64,000 nucleotides of DNA from contig JANYLH010000084.1 of assembly GCA_025357915.1 (NCBI GenBank), forward strand, positions 1 to 64,000, written 5' to 3'. The stretch's first letter is position 1, and every line of letters begins with the position of its first letter. This DNA is from Gammaproteobacteria bacterium (GTDB lineage: Bacteria; Pseudomonadota; Gammaproteobacteria; Steroidobacterales; Steroidobacteraceae). Under the pieces are notes generated by a model. The model did no database searches, was not told where the DNA came from, and saw nothing but the letters and a program-made list of their open reading frames with translations. The translations under genes and the position numbers were made by a program. Of the stretch, positions 50,912 through 59,658 are shown piece after piece.

Positions 50912-52419
50912 GTCGTTGTGGACGGATGGCGCCGCCGCAGCAGGCCACAATAACGGACACTGCCGACCGCGAGTTCCAGTTCATGCGTGGCACGCCGGGG
51001 CCAATCGTCACGGTGGTGGGTGGCAATCAGGATAGTCCGCTCCCTGTCGACAAGTTTTTCGACCAGCGCGCGAAGCCGCGCGCGCGTCGGCGCATCGAGT
51101 CCTGTGTAGGGCTCGTCGAGCAACACCATATCAGGGTGCCGGACCAGTGCACGGGCAAACAACACCCGGCGGGCCTGACCGTACGACAGCTCCGCGATCA
51201 TACGCCCGGCCAGTGCCGCGGCGCCTGCACACTGCAGCGCGCGGGTGGCCGTGCGGGTCTCGGCGGCATTCGCCGCGCCATCAAGCGTCAGGGCGCCGCG
51301 GCGCGCGGCGATTACGCATTGCAGGGCCGTCTGGCGGCGCGGCAGCGCCGCCTGCAGTTCCGGTGAAACGCGGCCCAGACGTTGCTGGAACTCCCGCAGC
51401 GGCATGCCTGGTTCCTGCCCGCATCGCCAGACCCAACCCGGTACCGCCACGCCGTGCTCGCCATAGAGCGTCGCGAGTAGCGTCGATTTGCCGCTGCCGT
51501 TGGCGCCGTGCACGACCCAGCACTCCCCGGCGCGGATCTGCACCGTCACTGCGCACAGCACTGCCGTACCGGCACGCCACACCTCGGCGTTGCGCATCTC
51601 GAGCAGCAGTGGTTTGCCGTCGTCATGAGCCGGATCCGCCGCGCGCCCGCTCCGCTGCGCCCTGACATCCTGCAACGCGCTTCGACGCCGCCATGGACCC
51701 GTGCGCAGGCGGCCCCGCTCGAGCACGGCACGGTGTGTCGCGCCAGCGGGCACTTCCTCTGGCCTGTGCGTCGCCAGGATCCACGGCAGTGCCGAGCGGC
51801 CCAGCCTGCCCAGGGCGCCGAGGACGCGCGCCCGGTTCGGTGCGTCGAGCCCGTTGAGCGGCTCGTCGAGCAACAGCAGCGCCGGCCGCGCTGCCAGCGC
51901 GCGCGCCAGCAACACCAGGCGGCGCTCGCCCTGCGAGAGCGTCAGGAACAGCCGCTGCGCCAGCGCCGTGATTCCCAGTTGCCGCAGCACGCGCGCCACG
52001 CGCGCCCGCTCGGCCGCGCTCAGCCTGCGCAGCGGAACGTCGCTCCGTTCCACGCCGGTGCCGACGATCGTCGCCACCCGGTGGTTCCATCCATAATGTT
52101 CGTAGCGATCCTGTCGCTCCGCGCCGAGGTAGGCGATTTCTTCCTTTACGCCCAGTGGTTCGGCACTGCGCTCGCCGTGCCAGCGATAGATGCGCCGCGT
52201 CTGCGCGCGCGGCTGCGGCCAGACATCCCCGGCGACGAGCTTCAGCAGCTGCGTCTTGCCGGCGCCGTTGACGCCCTGCAGCACCCAGCGCTGGCCGGGA
52301 CGGATGCGCCAATTGAGATCGACCAGGACGCGGCGCCCGCCGCGCCCAAGTCCGACGTGAACGAGATCGACCGACAGGTAACGGCTGTGCTGCGCAGACT
52401 GGCGTTTCATCGGTCGCAT
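50908..52419 (-). CDS. Double ABC ATPase, ModF-like
   Basis: A 503-residue cytoplasmic protein with two complete ATP-binding cassettes. First: Walker A GVNGAGKTQLL, signature LSQGERRLVLLARAL, Walker B LLLLDEPLNGLDA. Second: Walker A GANGSGKSTLL, signature LSYGQARRVLFARAL, Walker B MVLLDEPYTGLDA. No membrane segment is present. The closest known arrangement is ModF (PhrA) of E. coli, whose function is unclear; no molybdate transport genes are nearby. The start is uncertain between ATG 52419 and ATG 52410. The following gene overlaps by four bases. Confidence 0.87.
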   Translation of the reverse strand: MRPMKRQSAQHSRYLSVDLVHVGLGRGGRRVLVDLNWRIRPGQRWVLQGVNGAGKTQLLKLVAGDVWPQPRAQTRRIYRWHGERSAEPLGVKEEIAYLGAERQDRYEHYGWNHRVATIVGTGVERSDVPLRRLSAAERARVARVLRQLGITALAQRLFLTLSQGERRLVLLARALAARPALLLLDEPLNGLDAPNRARVLGALGRLGRSALPWILATHRPEEVPAGATHRAVLERGRLRTGPWRRRSALQDVRAQRSGRAADPAHDDGKPLLLEMRNAEVWRAGTAVLCAVTVQIRAGECWVVHGANGSGKSTLLATLYGEHGVAVPGWVWRCGQEPGMPLREFQQRLGRVSPELQAALPRRQTALQCVIAARRGALTLDGAANAAETRTATRALQCAGAAALAGRMIAELSYGQARRVLFARALVRHPDMVLLDEPYTGLDAPTRARLRALVEKLVDRERTILIATHHRDDWPRRATHELELAVGSVRYCGLLRRRHPSTTT

Positions 52420-52464
52420 GATGGCAAAAGCGTCTGCAACTGGCGACAGCCCGGCGATTGATTC

Positions 52465-52492
52465 TTGCGTCGGCCCCGTATTCCGGTAGATT
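52465..52492 (+). promoter_or_regulatory. Candidate promoter for the glycine-zipper lipoprotein gene
   Basis: TTGCGT (52465-52470) and TAGATT (52487-52492) are separated by 16 bases and lie 35 bases before the ATG of the lipoprotein gene. Both boxes match the sigma-70 consensus at four or more positions. Confidence 0.4.
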
Positions 52493-52527
52493 GCGCACCC
52501 TGTCTCTCCGCAGATGAGTGAATCGCA

Positions 52528-53178
52528 ATGAACAGACTGAATGTTGCCGCCGCCAGGTTGGTTCTGCTGACGTGCGTGGCATGCACCTCCTCCGTTCTGA
52601 CCGCGTGCAGCCCGGCGCCGCAAGCGCCCGCGGCGGCCAGCCCCGAACCTGCACCAGCACCGGCGGCTGCTCCAGCCGCAGTGCCCGCCGAGGCCACGCC
52701 ACCGCCCACCGCTCCTGAACCGGCGCCCGCCCCGGCGCCACGAAAGAAGACGGTGCACAAGGCGCAAACGGCGAATTCGTCCACCGCGTCCTCCGGTTCG
52801 TACGCCGAGGCAACGCCGGCGCCGCCGCGCACGCCGCTCACCGTCTGCAGCAACTGCGGCGTGATCACCGCAATCACGTCGGTCAAGGAAGAAGGCAAAG
52901 GCACGGCCATCGGCGCCGTGGCCGGCGGCCTCGCCGGCCTCGCCGTCGGCAACCAGATTGGCGACGGCAACGGCAAGACCATCGCCAAGATCGCCGGCGC
53001 CGCGGGCGGCGCGCTGCTTGGCAACAAGATCGAGAAAAAGATCCGCGCCGTCACCCACTACGAGATCAGCGTGCGCCTCGACAACGGCACGGAAATGACC
53101 GTGAAGCAGAATAACGAGCCGACGCTTGCGGTCGGCGCTGCGGTGCAGGTGGTAGACGGAATCGTCGTCGCCAAGTAA
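52528..53178 (+). CDS. Outer-membrane lipoprotein with glycine-zipper 2TM domain
   Basis: A 216-residue envelope lipoprotein. The signal peptide ends in lipobox L24-T-A-C27. Then comes a Pro/Ala-rich linker of about 45 residues, a CSNCG cysteine pair, and the glycine-zipper segment GTAIGAVAGGLAGLAVGNQIG...IAGAAGGALLGNKIEKK. A small beta domain (YEISVRLDNGTEMTVKQ, VGAAVQVVDGIVVAK) follows. The layout matches SlyB/Pcp-like proteins, which stabilise the outer membrane. It is a single-gene unit between divergent and convergent neighbours. Confidence 0.85.
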   Translation: MNRLNVAAARLVLLTCVACTSSVLTACSPAPQAPAAASPEPAPAPAAAPAAVPAEATPPPTAPEPAPAPAPRKKTVHKAQTANSSTASSGSYAEATPAPPRTPLTVCSNCGVITAITSVKEEGKGTAIGAVAGGLAGLAVGNQIGDGNGKTIAKIAGAAGGALLGNKIEKKIRAVTHYEISVRLDNGTEMTVKQNNEPTLAVGAAVQVVDGIVVAK

Positions 53179-53196
53179 CGCGGCGGGGCTGCCGCT

Positions 53197-54219
53197 CTAG
53201 CGCTCGTCGCGCATCCGCAGCTGCAATTCGTGCCGACGGTAGTCGATGATCAGCGTGTCGAGCAGGCCGAGCGCATCCATGCCGATGAGGAGCGCCGGTT
53301 CCCGGGTCATCTTCCAGTATTCGAAGATACGCACGTCCGCGAAGGTCATGTGCTGGGTATGGATCTGGATCGGTCCGAACTGGATTGGCGGCACGCGGCG
53401 CCCCTCCCCCTCCTGGACCTGGTTGGTCACGCCTTCTATCTGATCTACCGAGAGCGGACCCCGGTGCCTCCGACCGAGCAGCGCGTCGCGCAGCGCGAAG
53501 TTGGCCACGCTGATCTGGCCGCCGGTGTCGATGATGGCCTTGGCGTGCACCAAGCCGAGTTGGACGCTCGCCACCAGCAGCCGCCCGTGCTCGAGCGTAA
53601 ACGGAATCGTCATGAAGCCCGGGGCGGCAGCCCGCCCCTGCGAGCGTGAGATGATGATCAGGTCGTGACGAAAATCAATGTACACACGGCGTTCGGCGAG
53701 GCCTTCGTTGCCGAGAATCCCTTCGGCGCCGCCGAGCGCGTCGGCCAGGATCGGCAACTTCGAATCCTTGATCAGGATGTCGCCCACCTCGAGGGTATCG
53801 ACCCGGATGGTGGGCACCGTAGCGCTCCCCGTGACCGCCCGCAGTGTGACGGAGGATGAAGCGTCGGGCGTCAGCCCCAGGGTCGCGGCAACCTTTCCGG
53901 TCACTCCCGAGCGGCTGGCTCCGGTATCGAGCACCAGTCGGAACGGCCCCTTGCCATTGATATACACCGGCGCCCAGATGCGTCCGATCTGATCGCGCCG
54001 GGTCGGCGCCACATAGCGTGGTTCGGGTGCCTGGATCACGATTTCCGTAATGTCGCCGTCGACGGGCACCGCCGGCGGCGCCGCCGAAGACGGCATGTCG
54101 CTCGCTGGATTGGCAGCACCATCGCCGGGTTCAGCGCCGGGTTCAGCGCCGGCAAGCGCCATGGAGCCGGCCAGGGCCAGCAACAGCGCTGCGAAAGATT
54201 TGCGGTTCACGGGCGCCAT
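53197..54219 (-). CDS. Exported retropepsin-like protein with two aspartyl-protease DTG motifs
   Basis: A 340-residue protein with a signal peptide (FAALLLALAGSMALAGA) and a Pro/Ala-rich linker. Two retropepsin-type domains follow. The first has D98-T-G (FRLVLDTGASRSGV) and a second-strand GILGNEGL; the other has D231-T-G (AKAIIDTGGQISVA) and LIGMDALGLLDTLIIDY. Two DTG-containing halves in one chain could form an active single-chain aspartic protease, like pepsin but built from retropepsin-type lobes. The start ATG 54219 gives the signal sequence; the frame remains open far upstream without coding signal. It is convergent with the lipoprotein gene. Confidence 0.83.
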   Translation of the reverse strand: MAPVNRKSFAALLLALAGSMALAGAEPGAEPGDGAANPASDMPSSAAPPAVPVDGDITEIVIQAPEPRYVAPTRRDQIGRIWAPVYINGKGPFRLVLDTGASRSGVTGKVAATLGLTPDASSSVTLRAVTGSATVPTIRVDTLEVGDILIKDSKLPILADALGGAEGILGNEGLAERRVYIDFRHDLIIISRSQGRAAAPGFMTIPFTLEHGRLLVASVQLGLVHAKAIIDTGGQISVANFALRDALLGRRHRGPLSVDQIEGVTNQVQEGEGRRVPPIQFGPIQIHTQHMTFADVRIFEYWKMTREPALLIGMDALGLLDTLIIDYRRHELQLRMRDER

Positions 54220-54315
54220 TGTCGCATCGTTGCCGCGCAAGATCACGACGATCTGCCGGACCTGCTGGCGCGGCACCAAAGGCGCACTCCGGGAGCCCGC
54301 GCAGCGGCCTTGCCG

Positions 54316-54333
54316 GCACTGCGAATGCAGTGC
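54316..54333. promoter_or_regulatory. Perfect inverted repeat upstream of kbl-tdh (operator candidate)
   Basis: GCACTGC-GAAT-GCAGTGC is a perfect palindrome with seven-base arms. It lies 36 bases before the kbl start in the 150-base region between the divergent retropepsin and kbl genes. Its length and position fit a dimeric repressor site, or alternatively a small mRNA hairpin. The cognate regulator is not identified. Confidence 0.4.
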
Positions 54334-54369
54334 AGGATACCGTACCGTTTTCCACCGTAGCGCAAGACC

Positions 54370-55587
54370 TTGCCGCAACCCGATCGCGCCATCGATGCAC
54401 TCGCGGCGCAGCTGGACGTCAGACTGGCGGAGCTGCGCAAGGCGGGAACCTATAAGGCCGAGCGCGTGCTCGGCTCGCCGCAGGGCGCGATCATCCGCGT
54501 CGGCGCCGGGCGCGAGGTCATCAACCTGTGCGCCAACAACTACCTCGGGCTCGCGAACCACCCGGCAGTGCTGGCGGCGGCGCGCGCGGCGCTTGACCGC
54601 TACGGGTATGGCTGCGCCTCGGTACGCTTCATCTGCGGCACGCAAGGCATTCACTGCGAACTCGAGGCCCGCTTGTCCGCCTTCCTGGGCACCGAGGCCA
54701 CGATTCTCTACTCGTCGTGCTTCGACGCCAACGGCGGACTGTTTGAAACGCTCCTCGACGAACAGGACGCGGTCATCTCCGACGCGCTGAATCACGCCTC
54801 GATCATCGACGGCATCCGCTTGTGCAAGGCGCGCCGGCTGCGCTATGCCAACCGCGACCTGGCCGAACTCGAGGCGCGCCTCGCCGAATCGCGGGATGCG
54901 CGCACGCGCCTGGTCATCACCGACGGTGTCTTTTCCATGGACGGCACGCTGGCGCCGCTGGCGCAGATCAGTGCGCTGGCGGAAAAGTACCGCGCGATCC
55001 TCGCGGTCGACGACTCGCACGCCACAGGATTCATCGGCGCCAACGGGCGCGGCACGCATGAACTGGCCGGCGTGATCGGTCGGGTCGATGTGCTGACGGG
55101 CACGCTGGGCAAGGCGCTCGGCGGTGCCTCCGGGGGCTACGTTTCCGGGCCAAAGACCGTCATCGACTGGCTGCGGCAGCGTTCGCGACCCTATCTGTTT
55201 TCGAATTCCATTCCGCCGGTGGTCGCTGCAACGACGCTCGCGGTGCTCGACCTGATCGAGTCCGGCGACGCTCTGCGCCGCCAACTCGCCGACAATGCAC
55301 AATATTTCCGCGCGCAGATGCAGGCGGCCGGCTTCAGGCTGGTGCCGGGCCAGCATCCGATCGTGCCGGTCATGCTCGGCGACGCCGGGCTCGCCACACG
55401 CATGGCCGACCGCCTGCTCGAACTCGGCGTCTACGTCATCGGCTTCTCATTCCCGGTGGTGCCCATGGGCCAGGCGCGCATCCGCACGCAGCTGACCGCA
55501 GCCCACACACGTGCACATCTTGACCAGGCGGTCGCCGCATTCACCACCGCGGGCCGCGAACTCGGAATAGTGGGCGGAACTCCATGA
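54370..55587 (+). CDS. kbl: Glycine C-acetyltransferase (2-amino-3-ketobutyrate CoA ligase)
   Basis: PLP enzyme that splits 2-amino-3-oxobutyrate with CoA into glycine and acetyl-CoA, the second step of threonine degradation. The 405-residue protein shows [37 protein letters not shown] and the PLP lysine in [17 protein letters not shown] (about residue 246). No ATG is available near the conserved N-terminus, so translation appears to begin at TTG 54370. It overlaps tdh by four bases. Confidence 0.96.
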   Translation: MPQPDRAIDALAAQLDVRLAELRKAGTYKAERVLGSPQGAIIRVGAGREVINLCANNYLGLANHPAVLAAARAALDRYGYGCASVRFICGTQGIHCELEARLSAFLGTEATILYSSCFDANGGLFETLLDEQDAVISDALNHASIIDGIRLCKARRLRYANRDLAELEARLAESRDARTRLVITDGVFSMDGTLAPLAQISALAEKYRAILAVDDSHATGFIGANGRGTHELAGVIGRVDVLTGTLGKALGGASGGYVSGPKTVIDWLRQRSRPYLFSNSIPPVVAATTLAVLDLIESGDALRRQLADNAQYFRAQMQAAGFRLVPGQHPIVPVMLGDAGLATRMADRLLELGVYVIGFSFPVVPMGQARIRTQLTAAHTRAHLDQAVAAFTTAGRELGIVGGTP

Positions 55588-56618
55588 AAGCACTGGTAAA
55601 GGCGAAGGCGGAACCGGGCATCTGGATGGCGGAGGTGGCCAAGCCCACGATCGGCCACAACGACGTGCTGATCCGCATGAAGAAAACCGCGATCTGCGGC
55701 ACCGACATGCATATTTATCACTGGGACGATTGGGCACAGCGCACGATCAAGGTGCCGATGGCCGTGGGCCACGAGTACTGCGGCGAAATCGTCGAGATGG
55801 GCAGCGAGGTGCGCGGGCTCAAGGTGGGCGATCGCGTGTCCGGCGAAGGCCATGTGACCTGCGGCTTCTGCCGCAACTGTCGCGCCGGCCACCGCCACCT
55901 GTGCCGCAACACGGTTGGCGTGGGCGTCAATCGCCCCGGGTGTTTCGCCGAGTACATGTCACTCCCGGCCTCGAATGTGTTCAAGCTGCCCGCGGTGATC
56001 ACCGATGAGATCGCCTCGATCCTCGACCCGCTCGGCAACGCCACGCACACGGCGCTGTCGTTCAATCTCGTCGGCGAAGACGTGCTGATTTCCGGGGCTG
56101 GGCCGATCGGCGTCATGGCGGTGGCGATTGCGCGCCACGTCGGTGCGCGCCACGTGGTCATCACCGACGTCAATCCCTATCGTCTCGCGCTGGCGCGGAA
56201 GATGGGCGCATCCCTTGCCATCGACGCGCGCAGCGAGAAGCTCGAAGACGCGATGGCCCAGCTCGGCATGGAGGAAGGGTTCGACGTCGGTCTCGAGATG
56301 AGCGGCGCGCCGGCGGCGTTCCGCCAGATGCTCGCCACCATGCATCACGGCGGCAACGTGGCGCTGCTGGGCATCATGCCGGCTGACACCGGCATCAAGT
56401 GGGACGAAGTGATCTTCAAGGGCCTGATGCTCAAGGGCGTCTACGGCCGCGAAATGTTCGAGACCTGGTACAAGATGGCGGCCATGCTGCAATCGGGGCT
56501 GGACGTGGGCCCGGTGATCACCCATCGGCTGCCGATCGGACAATTCCAGCAGGGTTTCGAGATCATGGCCTCCGGCCAGAGCGGCAAGGTGATCCTCGAC
56601 TGGGAAAACGCGACCTGA
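55584..56618 (+). CDS. tdh: L-threonine 3-dehydrogenase
   Basis: Zinc-dependent, NAD-linked oxidation of threonine to 2-amino-3-oxobutyrate, feeding Kbl. The 344-residue protein has the catalytic zinc residues C38 (TAICGTD), H63 and E64 (GHE), and the structural zinc cluster [15 protein letters not shown]. The Rossmann motif is GAGPIGVMA. The kbl-tdh order and ATGA overlap are as in E. coli. Confidence 0.97.
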   Translation: MKALVKAKAEPGIWMAEVAKPTIGHNDVLIRMKKTAICGTDMHIYHWDDWAQRTIKVPMAVGHEYCGEIVEMGSEVRGLKVGDRVSGEGHVTCGFCRNCRAGHRHLCRNTVGVGVNRPGCFAEYMSLPASNVFKLPAVITDEIASILDPLGNATHTALSFNLVGEDVLISGAGPIGVMAVAIARHVGARHVVITDVNPYRLALARKMGASLAIDARSEKLEDAMAQLGMEEGFDVGLEMSGAPAAFRQMLATMHHGGNVALLGIMPADTGIKWDEVIFKGLMLKGVYGREMFETWYKMAAMLQSGLDVGPVITHRLPIGQFQQGFEIMASGQSGKVILDWENAT

Positions 56619-56760
56619 CACGCCTCCGGCGCTCGCGCCACGACTTCCCGCCGGCTACGGGAAATACCAATTCCGTTGCACTCACTACCAATATCGGGGG
56701 AAATTACCGCGTGCTAGCGTGCGCTGTGGATAAGAGCGCTGTTTGGAACCGGAGTAATTT

Positions 56761-57147
56761 ATGAGCAAAGTCAATCTCACCAACCGAACCTCGCTGATGA
56801 TCGCGGGGCTTGCGCTGGCAGGTGCCGTCATGGCTGTGGAGCAGCCGACGGAAATCACGATCACCGCAACGGGGGAAACCAAGGTCGTCGTCGGACGGTC
56901 GGCCTACGGAACGCCCATAGAAGAGGTCACCCTGACGCGTCGGGTCAGCTACGCCGATCTTGATCTGTCGAAGACCGCCGGCGCAGCCGAACTCGAAAAG
57001 CGCGTCAACCAGACCGCCAAGGACGCGTGCAAGGAACTCGACGCCCGCTATCCATTCGAGCCCAAGGCGGCCGATGAGTGCATGAGGTCGGCCACGAAGA
57101 AGGCCATGGACCAGGTGCACGCAGTGGTCACCAAAGCGACGAAGTAA
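56761..57147 (+). CDS. UrcA-family exported protein
   Basis: A 128-residue secreted protein of the UrcA family, named from a uranium-responsive Caulobacter protein; the molecular function is unknown. An N-terminal signal peptide (SLMIAGLALAGAVMAVEQ) is followed by TRRVSYADLDLSKTAGAAELEKRVNQTAKDACKEL, the family core. A pair of cysteines (CKELDARYPFEPKAADEC) probably forms a disulfide. A GGAG sequence sits seven bases before the ATG. The 142-base upstream gap is richer in A+T than its surroundings and shows no clear promoter. Confidence 0.82.
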   Translation: MSKVNLTNRTSLMIAGLALAGAVMAVEQPTEITITATGETKVVVGRSAYGTPIEEVTLTRRVSYADLDLSKTAGAAELEKRVNQTAKDACKELDARYPFEPKAADECMRSATKKAMDQVHAVVTKATK

Positions 57148-57172
57148 CCTTCAAGGCAACCAGACCGGATCC

Positions 57173-57201
57173 GGGAGCGGCGCAGGCGAGCGCCGCCTCC
57201 C
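57173..57201. terminator. Strong hairpin between convergent urcA-like gene and sdaA
   Basis: GGGAGCGGCGC can pair with GCGCCGCCTCCC, an eleven-base-pair stem with one bulged base and a short loop, placed between two convergent stop codons. It has no following T-run in either direction, so it may be a bidirectional transcript-end hairpin rather than a classical intrinsic terminator. Confidence 0.4.
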
Positions 57202-57215
57202 GTAAAACCGGGCAC

Positions 57216-58580
57216 CTAGCACTCGGGCACGTTCACCGCGAGACCGCCCTGCGAGGTTTCCTTGTAGATCGTCCCCATGTCGACGCCGGTCTGGCGCATG
57301 GTGTTGATTACCTGGTCGAGCGATACCTTGTGGGAACCGTCGCCATGGAGCGCGAGCCGTGCGGCGCTGATCGCTTTGAGCGAGCCCATCGCATTGCGCT
57401 CGATGCAGGGTATCTGCACCAGGCCCGCGACCGGGTCGCAGGTCAGGCCGAGGTTGTGCTCCATGCCAATCTCGGCCGCGTTCTCGATCTGCTCGTTGGT
57501 GCCGTGTAGAGCCGATACCAGCCCCGCCGCCGCCATCGAACAGGCGACGCCAACCTCGCCCTGGCAGCCCATCTCCGCTCCCGAGATCGAGGCGTTCTTC
57601 TTGTAGAGCATGCCGATGGCCGCAGCCGTGAGCAGGAAGCGGATGACGCCAGCGTCGTCGGCGCCTGGCTCGAAGCGGTCGTAGTAATGGAGTACCGCAG
57701 GGACAATGCCGGCCGCGCCGTTGGTCGGCGCCGTCACCATCTGGCCGCCAGCGGCGTTTTCCTCGTTGACAGCCAGCGCGAAGGCATTCACCCAGTCCAT
57801 GGCGTGCATCGGATCGCGATCGTTCCCGGATTCGAGCTGCCGGTAAAGCCGCGGCGCGCGCCGGCGCACCTTGAGCACGCCGGGGAGGAGGCCCTGCGCG
57901 GCGAAGCCGCGGCGCACGCACTCGCGCATGACGCGCCAGATTTCGAGCAGCTCCTTCTGGACCTCGGCTTCGCTCCGCCAGGTGCGCTCACGCGCCATCA
58001 TCAGCTCGTGAATCTCCAGTCCGTGCTTCGCACCGAGCTCGAGCAGCTCGGCCGCGGAGTTGAACCCATATGGCGCCGCCGCGCGCTGCGGTCCGTCGCT
58101 GGCCAGCTCGCCTTCCTTGACGATGAAGCCGCCACCGACGCTGTAGTATTCCGCGCGAGCGACCGTCGCGCCCGCCGCGTCGCGGGCCGTGAAACGCATA
58201 CCGTTGGAATGCCCGGGCAGCACCTGGTCGCGGTGGAACAGCAGGTGGAGCGGCTCATCGAAAACGATTTCCTTTTCGGCGCGCAGCCGGAGTTTTTTCG
58301 CGTTGCGGATACGTTCCACGGCAGGCTCCACCTGTGCGGAGTCAATCGTCTCCGGCCGCATGCCCTCGAGGCCGAGCAGGATCGCCCGATCGGTGCAATG
58401 ACCACGCCCGGTCAGCGCCAGTGAGCCGAACAATTCGGCCGTCACCGCACTCGTGCGAGGCAACAGCTCCTGTGCGGCCAGTGAGTCGACGAAGGCGCGC
58501 GCGGCGTTCATCGGACCCATGGTGTGCGAGCTCGACGGGCCAATGCCAATCTTGAAGATTTCAAAGACGCTGAGGCTCAT
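57216..58580 (-). CDS. sdaA: L-serine dehydratase (single-chain, iron-sulfur type)
   Basis: Deaminates serine to pyruvate using a 4Fe-4S cluster. The start at 58580 gives [28 protein letters not shown], the family N-terminus; the frame stays open upstream. Later motifs are [31 protein letters not shown] and [21 protein letters not shown], which supply the cluster cysteines. At 454 residues alpha and beta parts are fused, as in E. coli SdaA/SdaB. With tdh and kbl nearby it suggests degradation of threonine via glycine/serine to pyruvate. Confidence 0.96.
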   Translation of the reverse strand: MSLSVFEIFKIGIGPSSSHTMGPMNAARAFVDSLAAQELLPRTSAVTAELFGSLALTGRGHCTDRAILLGLEGMRPETIDSAQVEPAVERIRNAKKLRLRAEKEIVFDEPLHLLFHRDQVLPGHSNGMRFTARDAAGATVARAEYYSVGGGFIVKEGELASDGPQRAAAPYGFNSAAELLELGAKHGLEIHELMMARERTWRSEAEVQKELLEIWRVMRECVRRGFAAQGLLPGVLKVRRRAPRLYRQLESGNDRDPMHAMDWVNAFALAVNEENAAGGQMVTAPTNGAAGIVPAVLHYYDRFEPGADDAGVIRFLLTAAAIGMLYKKNASISGAEMGCQGEVGVACSMAAAGLVSALHGTNEQIENAAEIGMEHNLGLTCDPVAGLVQIPCIERNAMGSLKAISAARLALHGDGSHKVSLDQVINTMRQTGVDMGTIYKETSQGGLAVNVPEC

Positions 58581-58722
58581 AACGCTACCCACCTGTCTCT
58601 GGCGCCACCTGGCGATGCTGCCGAGCCGCTGAATTTCTCGCGGCTGGGCCCAACTTGCAAGCCTATGCCTGGGCGACCGGCCGGTATTGCCCCGAACCGA
58701 CCCCCGTGGTCTCATTACCGTC

Positions 58723-59628
58723 ATGAAGGCCTGGATAGGGGTGCTGGCTGTGGCGTTTGCAGTCGAGGCCGCCGCAGCACCGCGGCTCGACCAATACCCG
58801 GATTTCAAGTCGCGCTTCGTGCAACCGCGCAACGTCACCGTCTGGTTGCCCGACGGTTACCGCGAGCATGGCCCGCGATGGCCTGTCATTTACATGCACG
58901 ACGGGCAGAATCTCTATGACGGCACTCTGGCCTTCGGCGGCGAACCCTGGGGCGTGGGCGACACCATGGTCCGTCGCATGCGCAACGGAGCGCCCGCCGC
59001 GATCGTGGTCGGAGTCTGGAACACGCCGCTCCGGTTCCGGGAATACATGCCGCGCAAGTTCTTTGAGCTGCTGCCCGCGGAACTGCGTGGGCGCATCGCG
59101 GCTTCGCATGGTGGCGAGCCGCTGTCGGATGACTACCTGCGTTTCCTGGTCACTGAACTCAAGCCCTTCGTTGACAGCCACTACCGCACTCGCCGCGACC
59201 CGCGCGATACCAGCATCATGGGCTCGAGCATGGGCGGGCTGGTTTCGCTGTACGCGATGGCGGAGTATCCGCGCGTCTTTGGCCAGGCAGCCTGCCTGTC
59301 GATACACTGGCCACTGGTGCGCGTGGAAAGTGGCGTCGTCGGTCCCGCAGACGTCGCGCCAACGGCGGCGGCGCTGCGGCAATACCTGGCGCAATCGCGC
59401 CTCAGGCCTGGACGGAACCGCCTCTACTACGATCGAGGCGATCTGACACTGGACAGCCTCTACCCTCCCTACTCGGACGCGATCGACGCCTACATGCCCT
59501 CGCTCGGCTGGCATGCGGGGAGCGACTGGGTGAGCCGCGCGTTCCCGGGCGCCGCGCACAACGAAAAGAGCTGGCGCGAGCGGCTCGACATACCGCTCGA
59601 TTTCCTGCTCGGTGCGGCCGCCCGCTAG
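58723..59628 (+). CDS. Exported esterase (esterase D/Fes-like alpha/beta hydrolase)
   Basis: A 301-residue hydrolase with a signal peptide (MKAWIGVLAVAFAVEAAAA). The family pattern is VTVWLPDGYREHGPRWPVIYMHDGQNLYD, nucleophile GSSMGGLVSLYAM, and a C-terminal GAAHNEKSWRERL supplying the histidine. This family (PF00756 type) includes esterase D and enterochelin esterase; the true substrate is not evident. ATG 58723 was chosen over an upstream start because it yields the signal peptide. It stands alone, divergent from sdaA and convergent with the porin gene. Confidence 0.87.
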   Translation: MKAWIGVLAVAFAVEAAAAPRLDQYPDFKSRFVQPRNVTVWLPDGYREHGPRWPVIYMHDGQNLYDGTLAFGGEPWGVGDTMVRRMRNGAPAAIVVGVWNTPLRFREYMPRKFFELLPAELRGRIAASHGGEPLSDDYLRFLVTELKPFVDSHYRTRRDPRDTSIMGSSMGGLVSLYAMAEYPRVFGQAACLSIHWPLVRVESGVVGPADVAPTAAALRQYLAQSRLRPGRNRLYYDRGDLTLDSLYPPYSDAIDAYMPSLGWHAGSDWVSRAFPGAAHNEKSWRERLDIPLDFLLGAAAR

Positions 59629-59658
59629 GGTAGCCCTCACCGGCCTACTCGGGCTCGT

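Noticed and set aside
51000-53058. A single 716-codon frame joining the ModF-like protein with an upstream stretch
   Set aside because: The upstream 210 or so codons are antisense to the lipoprotein gene and have no ATPase features. The real start lies at 52419 or 52410.
53180-53195. Small hairpin GCGGC-GGGGCT-GCCGC between the convergent lipoprotein and retropepsin genes
   Set aside because: Only five base pairs and no T-run on either side; not convincing as a terminator.
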